From: Stomoxys calcitrans | Lineage: Eukaryota > Arthropoda > Insecta > Diptera > Muscidae | Assembly: GCF_963082655.1 (NCBI RefSeq) | Contig: NC_081553.1 | Span: 35,269,732 to 35,333,731, forward strand | DNA length: 64,000 nucleotides | Reading direction: 5' to 3' | In this document: piece by piece, positions 20,831 to 31,721 of the stretch | How the letters are laid out: the number at the start of each line of letters is the position of its first letter | Position numbering within the stretch: position 1 is the first letter of the stretch | Program-made: the position numbers and the translations under genes | Notes under the pieces: generated by a model | What the model saw: only the letters and a program-made list of their open reading frames with translations | What the model was told of the DNA's origin: nothing | Database searches by the model: none

Positions 20831-21333
20831 GAAACTTTTAATTTGGTAAGTTATTGGTGTTTAGTTATTGTAGAGGTCGAGTATTGAAACAGTAAAAAAG
20901 GTTTGGAATACAAGACCTTTTCCGTGGAGAATAAAACACAACGCCATGAAAGTGGAAAAGCACCTACCTTTGTGACATTACACTGTGAGTAGAGCAGATG
21001 TAAGCTGATTGTCGACGTCGAACGATCGAAAAAAAATGTGATTTCGATTTGTGTATCTAATTTTAAAGGAAGAATTTATCGAAAGATAAGCCGAACCAAA
21101 ACGTAGGCATTCCCAAACAAAAATGGGTTTAAAAGTTATCAAAAACGCGAAGCAAATGTCAAAACCAGTCACTTGCTTTCTTGAGAGAATTTTTTAGCAA
21201 AAATGCAAAGCAAAAACAAGTAAAAAGGCGTGAAGTCTGGCCGGGCCGAACTTTGGATACCCACCAACTCGTATATCTATGCAAACCACCTTTCGTCATA
21301 ATCCGGTGAAAAATGCATATCTTATGCCCCATA
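20831..21333. repeat. 503-bp tandem duplication, copy 2
   Basis: Same sequence as 20328-20830. GAA occurs at both breakpoints, so a 3-bp microhomology may have mediated the event. The 64-codon minus-strand frame at 20475-20669 recurs unchanged at 20978-21172 and has no recognisable domain. Confidence 0.9.
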
Positions 21334-23056
21334 GAAGCTATATCGTAATATGTTCCAAATTGGACCAATATCTAAAAATAAACCGATCTGAACCATATAC
21401 GACGCAGTTGTCGAAAATGCTAACATAAATCACTGTGTCAAATTTCAGTGAAATCTGATTATAAATGCGTCTTTTATGGGCCAAAAACATTAAATCAGGA
21501 GATCGGTCTATATGGCATCAATATCCAAATCTGGGCCGATTTGGGTTAAGTTAAAGGACAATGACAACGAGCCTAACACAACTCACTGTCCCAAATTTCG
21601 GCAAAATCGGACAATAAATGCGCCTTTTGTGGGCCCAAAACCTTAAATCGAGAAATAAGTCTAGATGGCAACTATATCCAAATCTGAACCGATCTGAGTC
21701 AATTTGAAGAAGGATATCGAAGAGCCCAACACAACTCACTCTCCCAAATTTTGGCAAAATCGGATAATAAATGCACTTTTTTTGGGTCCAAAACCTTAAA
21801 TCGAGAGATCGGTCTATATGGCAGCAATATACAAATATGGACCGATCTGAGCCAAACTGAAGGAGAATGTGAAAGGGCCAAACGCAACTCACTATTTCAA
21901 ATTTCAGCGATATCGGACAATAAATGCGAATTTTATAGGCCCAATATCTTAAATCGAGAAATCGATCTATATGGCAGCTATATCCAAATCTGGACCAATC
22001 TATGCCATATTGCAGAAGCACGTCGAAGGGCTTAACTTAACTCTCCGTCCCAAATTTCGGGGACATCGGACAATAAACGTATCTTTTATGTGCCAAAATC
22101 CTTAAATCAAGAGATCGGTCTATATGGCGGCTATATCTAAATCTGGACCGATCTATGCCAAATTGAAGAAGGATGTCGAAGAGCCTAATACAACTCTCTG
22201 TTTAAAATTTCGGTAAAATCGGACAATAAATGCGACTTTTGTGGGTCCAAAACCTTAAATCGAGAGATCGGTCTATATGGCAGCTATATCCAAATCTAGA
22301 CCGATCTATGCCATATTGCAGAAGCATGTCGAATGACTCAATCTAACTAACTGTCCCCAATTTCGGGGACATCGGATTATAAATGCGCCTTTTAGGGGCC
22401 CAAAACCTTAAATCGAGAGATCGGTCTATATGGCAGCTATGTCGAAATCTGGACCGTTCTGAGCCAAATTCAAGAAAGATTTCGAAGGGCCTAGCAATAC
22501 TCACTGTCCCAAATTTCAACAAAATCGGATAATAAATGCTCCTTTTGTGGGCCCAAAACCTTAAATCGAGAGATCGGTCTATATGGCAGCTATATCCAAA
22601 TCTGGACCGATCTGAGTCAAATTGAAGGGGAATGTTGATGGGTCTAACACAACTCACTGTCCCAAATTTCAACAATATCGGACAATAAGTGCGCCTTTTA
22701 TGAGCCTAAGACCCTTAATCGGCGGATCGGACTATATGGCAGCTTTATTCAAATCTGAACCGATCTGATCCAAATTGAAGAACGGCGTCGAAGGGCCTAT
22801 CACAACTCACTGTCCCATGTTTCAGCAAAATCGGATTATAAATACGGCTTTTATGGGCTTCAGGCCCTAAATCGGTTTATATGGGGGCTATATCAACATG
22901 TAGTCCGATATAGCCCATCTTCGAACTTAACCTGTTTATGGACAAAGAAAGAATCTGTTCAAAGTTTCATCTCAATATCTCTTTTTTTAAAGACTGTAGC
23001 GTGATCCCAATAGACAGACGGACATGGCTAGATCGTTTTAGATTTCTACGCTGATC
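21215..23056 (+). mobile_element. Mini-me/DINE-1-like element, type A, tail cut short
   Basis: The head AACAAGTAAAAAGGCGTGAAGTCTGGCCGGGCCGAAC is followed by about ten type A monomers. GATCGGTC starts at 22113, 22266, 22419 and 22572, exactly 153 bp apart. The tail has GACAGACGGACATGGCTAGATCGTTTTAGATTTCTACGCTGATC and then stops at about 23056, where unrelated sequence starts. The 156-, 110- and 94-codon frames in this stretch are monomer read-through. Confidence 0.83.
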
Positions 23057-23234
23057 CTTTGTGGCTTGACGTAGGTTTTGTTGTCTATATGTTAAGGTGG
23101 CTTTCAAGTCCCATGCATGGACTCGTTCCAGTCCAAAGGACCGATTACCGTGGGAAAAAGATGGCCATTGGTTTTTAAAAGGGGCAAATAACTCACATTG
23201 TCATACCGACCATCATAGGCACTCCGTTTTTATG

Positions 23235-24758
23235 TAAGAGCCGGCGCCATCCGGCTTCTCACTGAGACTTTTCGCTTGCAGTGGCTTCAAACAGCCCACG
23301 CCATGTGATAGAACGGTCCTAGTGCCATTGGCCCTATCAAAGGCTTTCGATTAAATCAGTCATGCCAAACTATTGGAGGACATCACCAAAACCTCCCTCA
23401 AACCAGGCCTGAAACGCTGGGTCGCAAATTATCTGTGTAGTCGCCAGTCATTTGTGGAAATTAGAGATAAGAAGTCGAGGCACTGTAGAGTGAAAAACAG
23501 TGAGTTCCCCAAGGTGGGGTGATATCTCCGGCACTGTTTAACCTCTATCTATCCTCCATTCCACCCCCACCAGACGGCGTAGATGTCGTATCATATGCGG
23601 ACGATTGTACGATCATGGCATCAGGCCCCCACCCATTGTTGACATCTGCGATAGGTTGATCGTCTACCTCAACGAACTTGCCTCATATTTCGCTGCAAGA
23701 AATCTGAAGATATCTGCACCCAAACCTTCACCCACATTGTTCACTACAAATACGCAAGCGAGCTGAATGTGATGGTCGATGGAGAAATGATTCCGACCAT
23801 CAAGTCACATTTGACATCTCTTACACATTGTCCCCACATGCCACATCAATTTGCGATAAAGTCAAAAGTAGAATCAAGGTCCTCAAGTCACTTGCCGGCT
23901 GCACTTGGGGTGCAGACAAAGAACTGCGACGGAGGGCGGCATTCTGACAGATCTAAAAATTATCCCACTGCGTGTCACAAAGCTGACGAGACCACACTGG
24001 CGCTGCATAATTTACCACAGACCGGCCAATTGCTTTGTACGTGGTCAACAATGTTTCTTTGTCTGCACCCCAAGTGCAGCCGGCAAGTGAATTGAGGACC
24101 TTGTTTCTACTTTTGACTCTTCAGTTCTCATGTGTACCACCTCCATCAGGAGACATAGGTCCTACCAGTGCGAAGACACAACTACATGCTGTCTAAGCAA
24201 TGCCTTTTGGGCTGTTATCGCAGAGACCATCTAAATCATCATCTTGTGGATAGATATCCACCGCCCAGAAGCCTTAAGGTAGATCTACATGATCTAGAGC
24301 GTGAGGTTCAGCGCTATAAGAGAGAACCCCTAGATTAAGCGGCATATCAAGCAGGTCTAGACAACATTCATGCAGGCACGCTAGAAGATGCTGAAATAGC
24401 TACCGGGTGAATGTAGTCCGACCGCCTCCCATTGCACCTGAAGAAATTAACCACCCCTAGCAAACCAGATTAGTTCTGGCTCAATTACGTTCCGGCAGAT
24501 GTAATTGTCTCCTACTCCTACTCCTACAGAAAAAAGATTGATGCCGACGTGCAAGATGTATGTCCCGATTGTAACCAGGGACCACATGATACACGTTACC
24601 CGTTTAACTGCCCAGCCAGACCCACTCGACTCAGACCCAGATCCCTGTGGACGCACCCCATCTTAGTCGCAGAGATCCTGAGTCCTGACACTCAACAGAA
24701 TCTAGCAGACGAAAGATAGAACATAACAAACTGCTACAACAATAACAACAACAACAAG
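23235..24758 (+). pseudogene. Jockey-type LINE remnant (RT and C-terminal zinc-finger part)
   Basis: Plus-strand pieces read LSKAFD, NYLCSRQSFVEI, PALFNLYLSSIPPPPDGVDVV and SYADDCTIMASGP (the RT YADD box near 23595), then ARNLKISAPK. Near the 3' end come CPDCNQGPHDTR.PFNCPARP and LRPRSLWTHPILVAEIL, typical of the cysteine-containing C terminus of Jockey-type ORF2. Many stops and frameshifts break it. A CAA-rich tail (CTGCTACAACAATAACAACAACAACAAG) ends it at 24758. The left border is unclear; 23057-23234 is not recognised. Confidence 0.83.
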
Positions 24759-26180
24759 TGGCGATATGTCAACCGGGCCCGGGGATATACAGTTTTCGAA
24801 ATAATTCTGAATCTTTTTAACGGATAGAGAATATACTATGGTGGGTAAAACTAATAAAAACGCTAGAAACTCCACGTAACTTTAATTTTACAAATTGTAT
24901 TTCATAAAGTCTAACCGTATCAACGAACGTTTCTACTAACACTCTCTAGTCATTAGCCCATGGTGCGTATACGCATTGTAGTGTTAATTAACATAATTCA
25001 TACGCACCCCTGAACTGACAAACTAGACTTCTTTAAGACTTTTGAAAAATATTAAAGAATACCTCCCAAAATACTTAATCACTCAGAGAAAAAAACTTTT
25101 GATGACGAAGAATTTTCTCTATCTTGCCATCCATTAATAATTGATAGAGCTTCTTAATTTTATTAACAATAGCCTTTATGTTTTGAGGGGCAATAAAAGC
25201 ATAAAAAAGCCATTGAATAAATCAACTCAAAGAATCTTAAAATATGCCATTCCTTGTTATTTGCAAAACAAATGCAATATATTACCAAGAAAGAATATAA
25301 TCTGCCGTATTATGGTACTGCTATCTTAATGCGCCTACATGTCGGAGGAGGCGATAAAAGCAAAAGCACAACAAATTCCCTTTGTTGTTACTTTTATTAG
25401 TTCCTCTTAATGTTAAATGCCCCGACTCCGGTCGCCATTTAACGATAATGTCTCAACTTTATTTCGGTGATATTTTTATTTTATTGGTAACGTTTGCCAC
25501 TTCGCTAATATCCGTATTCCCATTGGCGACATTAGGCGAAGTAAAATTTATGGCCGTTTGACATTTTCTCGGGGAAAAGGGTTTAACTGCCAAGAGTTTT
25601 ATATTGCAACAATCATTTAAAAACTGTTTAGCTCAAAAAAAAAGAGCCATAAAATGGATATTTTTTTCTTCTCCTCCTGAATGTGGGTGTTAAGTTTGAA
25701 ATTAGCACTTCATTGGCGGGGTTAGAAGTCGCCATGAAAATGTAATGAATTTTTATAAAAGAAATGCTTATTTTAAGGAAAATTATCGTAAAATTGATGG
25801 TAGTTAAAATAAAGGGGGTAATTCAATTTGATTAAGGTAATTAGGGGGTTATTAAAAAGAAATCTACAATAGCTGGAAACTATAAGGGGTTGTAAAGGGG
25901 TTTTCTTGAGGAAATAATTTTCATAATTATATACTTAAAAAAAAACTTTTATAAGAAATACTCCCAGTAACTAATATGTGTGAGTGTTTGCTACGACAAG
26001 GGTATTTCTGCGATATTTACTCTAAATGCAAATAAAAATTTGTCAACTTTTATTAAAATGCCATGCAATCTATCTTTTGAAAACCAAATTAGGCATACAG
26101 ATAAAAAGATGGACAGACGTATGGGCAAAACGTATGGGCATAACTGATCTTTCGATTATCCTTGTTCGGTTCCTAGAAGC
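24759..26180. other. AT-rich sequence without recognisable gene
   Basis: No coding domain or repeat array seen, except the small palindrome at 24962-25008. A short hairpin-like GTTAAATG..CATTTAAC lies near 25410. Confidence 0.5.
24962..25008. repeat. 47-bp inverted-repeat structure with GGTGCGTAT arms
   Basis: GGTGCGTAT and ATACGCACC bound 29 bases of AT-rich sequence. The left arm also contains the perfect 12-bp palindrome TGCGTATACGCA. A similar structure lies at 30411-30458. Confidence 0.6.
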
Positions 26181-26184
26181 ATTA

Positions 26185-28125
26185 ATCTTTGCTGGTTTGA
26201 ATATCCCGATCCAGGAATTCTGCAACTAAGATAGGGCGCGTCCAGGGGGATATGGGTCTGAGTCGAATAGGTCTGGCTGGGCAATTAAACAGATAACGTG
26301 TGTGGTATAGTCCCAGGTCACAATCGGTATACAAATCCTGCACATTGTCATCAATCCCTGCTCTGTAAAAGCTGACACGGCTGCATCTGCTGGATCGTTT
26401 TGGAGGCAGAACTACTCTGGTTTGCTGGGGGAGATCAATTTCTTCAGGTGCAATGGGAGGCCGATCTCCAAGGACCACATTCACCTAGTAGGTATTCACC
26501 GCATCTGCCAACATGTCTGTATAAATGTTGTCTAGGCCCGCTTGATAAGCCGCTTGATCCAGAGGTTCCCTCCTGTAGCGCTGAAACTCACGCTCTAAAT
26601 CACGTAGGCTTCTAGGCGGTGGATAACTATCCTAGCTTTGCCTATCCATAACATGATGATTTGGATGGTACCTGCGATAACAGCTATTGACAGCATGAAG
26701 TTATGTCTGCCCACGGGTAGGATAATTGCCTCCTGATGCAGCTGGTCCACATGCAAACTGCGAAGACAGCCTGTCAAAGAACGGCATTCTGAGAGATCTG
26801 AAAATTATTCCATCGCGTGTCACGTGGTTAAGGAGACCACACTGGCGCTGCATAACTAACCACATACCGGTCAATTGGCTTGTACGTGGGCAACAATGTT
26901 TTTTTGTCAGCACACAAAGTGCTGCCGGTAAATGACTTGAAAACTTTGTTTCTACTCTTAATTTTTTAGCAGATTTCTGTGGCAAGTGGGGAGAATGTGT
27001 AAGTGCGGGCAAATGTGACACCAAGTATTTTGGGACACTTGATGATCGGAATCGTTACTGCATCGAGATTCACATTAAGCTCATTATTTACCGTGTTGAT
27101 TTGGTGGCAGAAATCTTCATATCAATTGCAGTAAAATAAGCGAAAAATTCGTTGAGGTAGACGTGTGACTTAACGCAGCTGTCAACAATGGATGGGGGAC
27201 TGATGCTATGATCGTACAATCGTAAATCTTACATGATACGATCTCTATGCTATCTTGAGGGGATGGAATGGAGGATACGCAAATGCAAATTTCCATTTAT
27301 TCCATTAAGGAACAGGGCCAAATTTCTCACAAATCAATGAGTGCAGTTCGATTCAAATTTAAGTTCAATGACCTCCATTTTATAGTCCTCCTTTTTGTAG
27401 CCGGTGTAGCGCAATGCAACACCTCTTTCGAAGAGAAATTTCTTAGATGGCATAGTACCTAACAAATGTCGCCAGCATTAGGAGGGGATAACCACCGCTG
27501 AAAATTTTATAATGGTCTCGCCAGGATGTGAACCCAGGCGTTCAGCGTCATAGGAGGACAGGAGGACACTACGGTGGCCTCCATGTAGAGGTTAAACGGC
27601 CTCAGAGATGTCACCCCATTTTGGGGAATTTCATCTTTCACTCTACGGTGTTTCGATTTTCTGATCCCTAAATTCCAAAAATGCGTTGCGTCTACACAGA
27701 TAATTCGCTACAGGCCCTGCTTGGAGAGACGATTTGACAATGTCCTCAAATAGTTTGGCATGGCTGATCGTGTCGGATGCCTTTGATAGATCCAGTGCCC
27801 TGAGAATCGTCCTATTACATACCCTGAGCTGATTGAATCTACGGCAAATATGTATGGTGATGGTATGCAAAGCAGTTGATGTGCTATGCAGTGTTCGAGA
27901 TCCATGCTGATGCTCGGCGAATATAAATTCTCCAATGAGGCTCAGGAGAGCCTCCTACATGACGAAAAAAGAGCGAACATGTACTTTGAGGCGGCAGCCC
28001 ATGCCGATAAAAGAACCCCATCGAGTCAATCCGGTGTGTATAACTAGCTGCCAGCAAGGACTTGATGCTGGTCTGTACGATTTTTGAAAAATATTACGAT
28101 AATGTCATGTTCATAGAAGGCGTCA
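26185..28125 (-). pseudogene. Jockey-type LINE remnant, minus strand, with nested SINE
   Basis: Minus-strand pieces read FAEHQHG, LDLSKASDTISHAKLFEDIVKSS, ANYLCRRNAF..FRDQK, then LPALTHSPHLPQK and SSHLPAALCVLTK. The 3' part reads RPPIAPEEIDLPQQTRVVLP and DCDLGLYHTRYLFNCPARP. These match the plus-strand copy at 23235-24758, so the two are members of one family lying tail to tail. Several frameshifts and stops. SINE copy 4 splits the RT region at 27279-27582. Confidence 0.83.
27279..27582 (-). mobile_element. SINE copy 4, minus strand, nested in the Jockey remnant
   Basis: On the minus strand it starts GGAGGCCACCGTAGTG.. and carries the B-box-like GGTTCACATCC (27525-27535), AACGCCTGGG, CCCCTCCTAATGCTGGCGACATTTGT and ATTGAGCTTAAA. 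No convincing target duplication could be read at its ends. Confidence 0.75.
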
Positions 28126-28518
28126 ATTGCCAACTTGCACTCCAATACAGTTCTTGACCCTATCGCCTTAGTTGTTATCGCGCTATGGGTCGTTTGCTAT
28201 CCGAGAAGGTGTTTACACTCGACAGTGTCTCATTAACACATTCCTGCTATGGCCAGAAAAAGGAAACAGAACTCGGTCTCTGGGTTCTCGGTATAGGCGT
28301 TCAGACCAGTTCTTTCTTCTAGCTTTGATTCGTCCGCGTAGCAGGAACAATTAAATTTCTGTCAATAGAAAAATGTGACGCTAGAAAAAGTATCTGGTGC
28401 TTGACCTCTACTGTTGTTGTTGTTGTCGCTACAAATGTTTGTGGTCCTCGTCAAGCTCCATATGCGAGCAAGCTTATTCCCATTCATACAACCGATCGCC
28501 TCGGGAATGTTGTAGCCA
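28126..28518. other. Unassigned stretch with a (GTT)n tract
   Basis: CTGTTGTTGTTGTTGTCGCTAC near 28408-28429 is the reverse complement of a CAA-type LINE tail, so the bases to its right may be a minus-strand LINE 3' end. Too little is left to be sure. Confidence 0.4.
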
Positions 28519-28830
28519 ATGCAAATTTGCCCATGAACATTCCATTATGGAACATGGGAAAACTTTTCACATACCACTGAGTGCTGTCCGATTTAAGTTT
28601 AGACTCAATGATAAGGGGCCTCCTTTTTATAGCCAAGTCCGAACGGCTTGCCGCAGTGCAACACCTCTTAGAGGAGAAGTTATTACATGGCTGCCATATC
28701 AGATGGTACAGTACCTTACAAATGTCGCCAGCATTAGGAGGGGATAACCATCGCTGAAAATTTTTTGTATGATTTTCCCGACAGGATTCGAATCCAGGCG
28801 TTCAGCGTCGTAGGCGGACATGCATGTATC
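28519..28830 (-). mobile_element. SINE copy 5, minus strand, with altered head
   Basis: The minus strand shows the B box GGATTCGAATCC (28784-28795) and the body CCCCTCCTAATGCTGGCGACATTTGTAAGGTACTG, then a ~20-bp extra GGCTGCCATATCAGATGGTA, then CCATGTAATAACTTCTCC and CCGTTCGGACTTGGCT. The first bases of the tRNA-like head are replaced. Confidence 0.72.
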
Positions 28831-29254
28831 AATTGTAGCCATTGGTGCCATGAAGACATAAAGGCGCGAATTAACCGTATATTTTTGTAGTCCCAAAAAA
28901 ACCCAGTCTTCAGATTAGAAGACCATTTGGTTGACATGCGTCCTAAAAAAGTATTAAAATGGAAATAGTCGCCGTATAATCTTACTATCTGTAATAGTCA
29001 CACTGTTGTGAACTACCAAGATTTCGCCCCGGCTTTACTTTGCACGATTTTACTTGTTTTGCATTCATTCATATATGTGTAAGCTCATAGAACTGAGAAA
29101 TCTCATTCTAATATGATGTTAAACAAGGGTAAAATCAAAAATGATTTTTTCAAATTTAAAATTGTACCATACCCTATCCACTGTATCATACCCTACACCT
29201 AACCTTTAAGTACAATGTGGGAGCTATGAGCACTTTTTTGCAATATTTTTAAAA
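28831..29254. other. Unassigned AT-rich stretch
   Basis: Contains a decayed inverted head end (GCACGATTTTACTTGTTTTGC near 29040) and CATACCCTACACC near 29190, which may be the left end of the type D element. Nothing coding. Confidence 0.4.
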
Positions 29255-30206
29255 ATCAGACGAACATATATATGAGAGCTATACCTAAATCTGAACCGAA
29301 TTCGAGCAAACTCCTCACATAATGTGGCAGTCGTGGAGGAAAGAGTTTTGCAAAATTTTGGCAAGATGGGTCAATAAATGCGCTTGCTGTGACTCTAGAA
29401 GTGAAAATCGAGCGACATATATATATGAGAGCTATATCTAAATCTGAACCTATTTCTATGAAATTCACCAGTAATATTAAGAGTCAAGAGAGAATTCCTC
29501 CTGCCAAATTTCGAGAAAATCGGTAAACAAAAGACCATTTTATTGCAATATTACTGCAAATCGGTCGAACATATATATGGGAGCTATATCTAAATCTGAA
29601 CTGATTTCGAGCAAACTTCTCACATACTATGACAGTCGTCGAGCAAAGCGTTGTACGAAGTATTGGCAAGATTTGTCAAACAATGCGCTTGCAGTGGCTC
29701 TTGGGGTGAAAATCTGGCGATATATATATATATATATATGACCGCTATATATAAATCTGAACCGATTTCCATGAAATTCACTTGTTATGTCGAGAGTCAT
29801 AGGAAAATCCTTCCTGCCAAATTTCGAGAGAATCGGTTAATAAATGATTATTTTATTGAACTATTACTGAAAATCAGACGAACATATATATGGGAGCTAT
29901 ATGCAGATATGAACCGATTTTATCCAATTTCAAAAGGCTTCTTCTCTAGGCCGAAAAACATGCCTGTACCAAATTTTAAGACGATCGGATGAAAACCGCG
30001 ACCTGTACTTTGTACACAATTTAACATGGACAGACGGAAAGACTTATGGGCGGACGGACAGACTGACATAGCTAAATCGAATCAGAAAGTGATTCTGGAT
30101 CGATCGGTATACCTATCAATGGGTCTATCTCTCTTCCTTTTGGGTGTTACAAACAAATTCACTAAGTTATAATACCCTGTACCACATTAGTGGTGTAGGG
30201 TATAAA
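29255..30206 (+). mobile_element. Mini-me/DINE-1-like element, type D
   Basis: About four D monomers are marked by CGAACATATATATGGGAGCTATATCTAAATCTGAACCGATTTCGAGCAAAC, spaced about 153-156 bp (29261, ~29413, 29566, 29879). The tail has GGACAGACGGAAAGACTTATGGGCGGACGGACAGACTGACATAGCTAAATCGAATCAG, and the end is ATACCCTGTACCACATTAGTGGTGTAGGGTATAAAAA. A (TA)n run of about nine units lies at 29720-29738. D has its own tail sequence but the same overall design. Confidence 0.75.
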
Positions 30207-30502
30207 AATAGGCTATGTTTTGGTCAACACGAAAACAGCACATTTTTTTTTCCTTTTATAGAGCTGTTTTAATTCTTTAAAAAAAGCAGTTAAAAAACAA
30301 ATTCAAGTTGAAAATTTTGTATATTTCTTCTGGCATGTGGCTTATCTATCAAATTCTATTAGGTTAAGTAAACTGCAATGGGGTCTTTGTTTAATCACCA
30401 TTAGTACCAGGGTGCGTATGAAGAACATGTCTCTACAAGCAGAGCACTCATACGCACCAAGGTCCGTTAAGAGAATGTAAAAGCAACATTGCTGCTACAT
30501 TT
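30207..30502. other. Unassigned stretch with a small palindrome
   Basis: Only the 48-bp structure at 30411-30458 stands out. Confidence 0.45.
30411..30458. repeat. 48-bp inverted-repeat structure with GGTGCGTATGA arms
   Basis: GGTGCGTATGA and TCATACGCACC (11 bp) bound 26 bases. Left flank CCATTAGTACCAG resembles CATTAGCCCAT before the 24962 structure, so the two may be copies of one repeat. Confidence 0.6.
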
Positions 30503-30812
30503 GGAGGCCACCGTAGTACAGAGGTTAGCATGTCCGCCTATGACGCTGTACGCCAGGGTTCGAATCCTGGCAAGACCATTATAAAATTTTAAACGGTGGT
30601 TAACCCCTCCTTATGCTAACCACATTTGTGAGGTACTATGCCATGTAAAACTTCTCCTCAAAAGAGGTGTCCCACTGCGGCAAGCCGTTCGGACTCGGCT
30701 ATAAAAAGGAGGTCCCTTATCATTGAGCTTAAACATGAATCGGACTGCACTCATTGATATGTGAGTAGCTTGGCCCTGTTCCTTAATGGAATATTAATGG
30801 GCAAATTTGCTT
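30503..30812 (+). mobile_element. SINE copy 2, tRNA-derived, complete
   Basis: The head GGAGGCCACCGTAGTACAGAGGTTAGCATG holds an A-box-like TAGTACAGAGG (30514-30524), and the B box GGTTCGAATCC lies at 30557-30567. These 5' ~80 bp look like a tRNA gene, with GACCA following. The body has GCCATGTAAAACTTCTCC, CCGTTCGGACTCGGCT, CTTATCATTGAGCTTAAAC and CCCTGTTCCTTAATGGAATATTAATGGGC. Pol III transcription from the A/B boxes is inferred from known SINE biology. Confidence 0.85.
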
Positions 30813-31721
30813 TTTTGGTGCTATATTTGTAAGTATTAAAGAATAAATAGCACAAATAAAATATTTTCCCCTATTGGAAATGCATTATTCTCAAATATCG
30901 GTCAACCAGAAGTCCTTTTATAATTTTTCCTATTTTATTTAAATATCTTGTTTTATAAAAATTAAAAATATCTCTCCAAACTTTAATCTCTGTTATTATC
31001 CCATGATGATCATAGAACGTTTTTAGATTATTTCAATTAATTTAAGTTGATTTATTAGCTTTTCTACTATACTACTGGCAACACTGTAGAGAAGTCTCTA
31101 TGTAATCCACGTTTTGAGAGCAGCAATTTTCTTAAGTGCCCCAGTTCCAGTTATTTCCGCTGATAATTTATTAATATTAACTGTAATTTCCGTTACATGA
31201 AAATATTTTGCAACAAAAAATCATTGTTCGTGGAAAACGCAAACAAAAATCCTGTAGCCAATGAAAATTATGCCATGCACTACTTCCATGATGGGGAACG
31301 GAAAAAGTTTACTTTAGTTTTCATCAACATTAATCATTTAAATTGGGAATATAAAGTGCACTACTTTGGCAATAAATCAACTTCATTACAAAGTCCTCAC
31401 TTTTATGCTTCCGTTGTTGTGGGACTGCTATGTGCTGGTATGGGTTGTTAGAACAATGAGTTATCCTTCAAAGCTAAACCAAGAAATCTATGTCATGGTA
31501 CAGAATATTTCAATCCTAAGAGAGGACGAGAGAGAGAGAGAGTGATAATCTATAACAAAAGCGTAGGGCAAACATTTGAAATTTTGAAGTTAAATGGCTT
31601 TATTACTGTAGTAAGGGGTAACATCCTCGTTTATTGCTCATCTGGTTTTTTGAGTAAAAGTTATGACAATTCTTTTCCGATTTGGCAGAAATTTTATATG
31701 AAAAATTTTGTTCTAACAACG
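30813..31721. other. AT-rich sequence without recognisable gene
   Basis: The 84-codon (31197-31451) and the first part of the 97-codon (31542-31835) plus-strand frames show no domain. A short (GA)n tract lies near 31525-31540. Confidence 0.5.
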
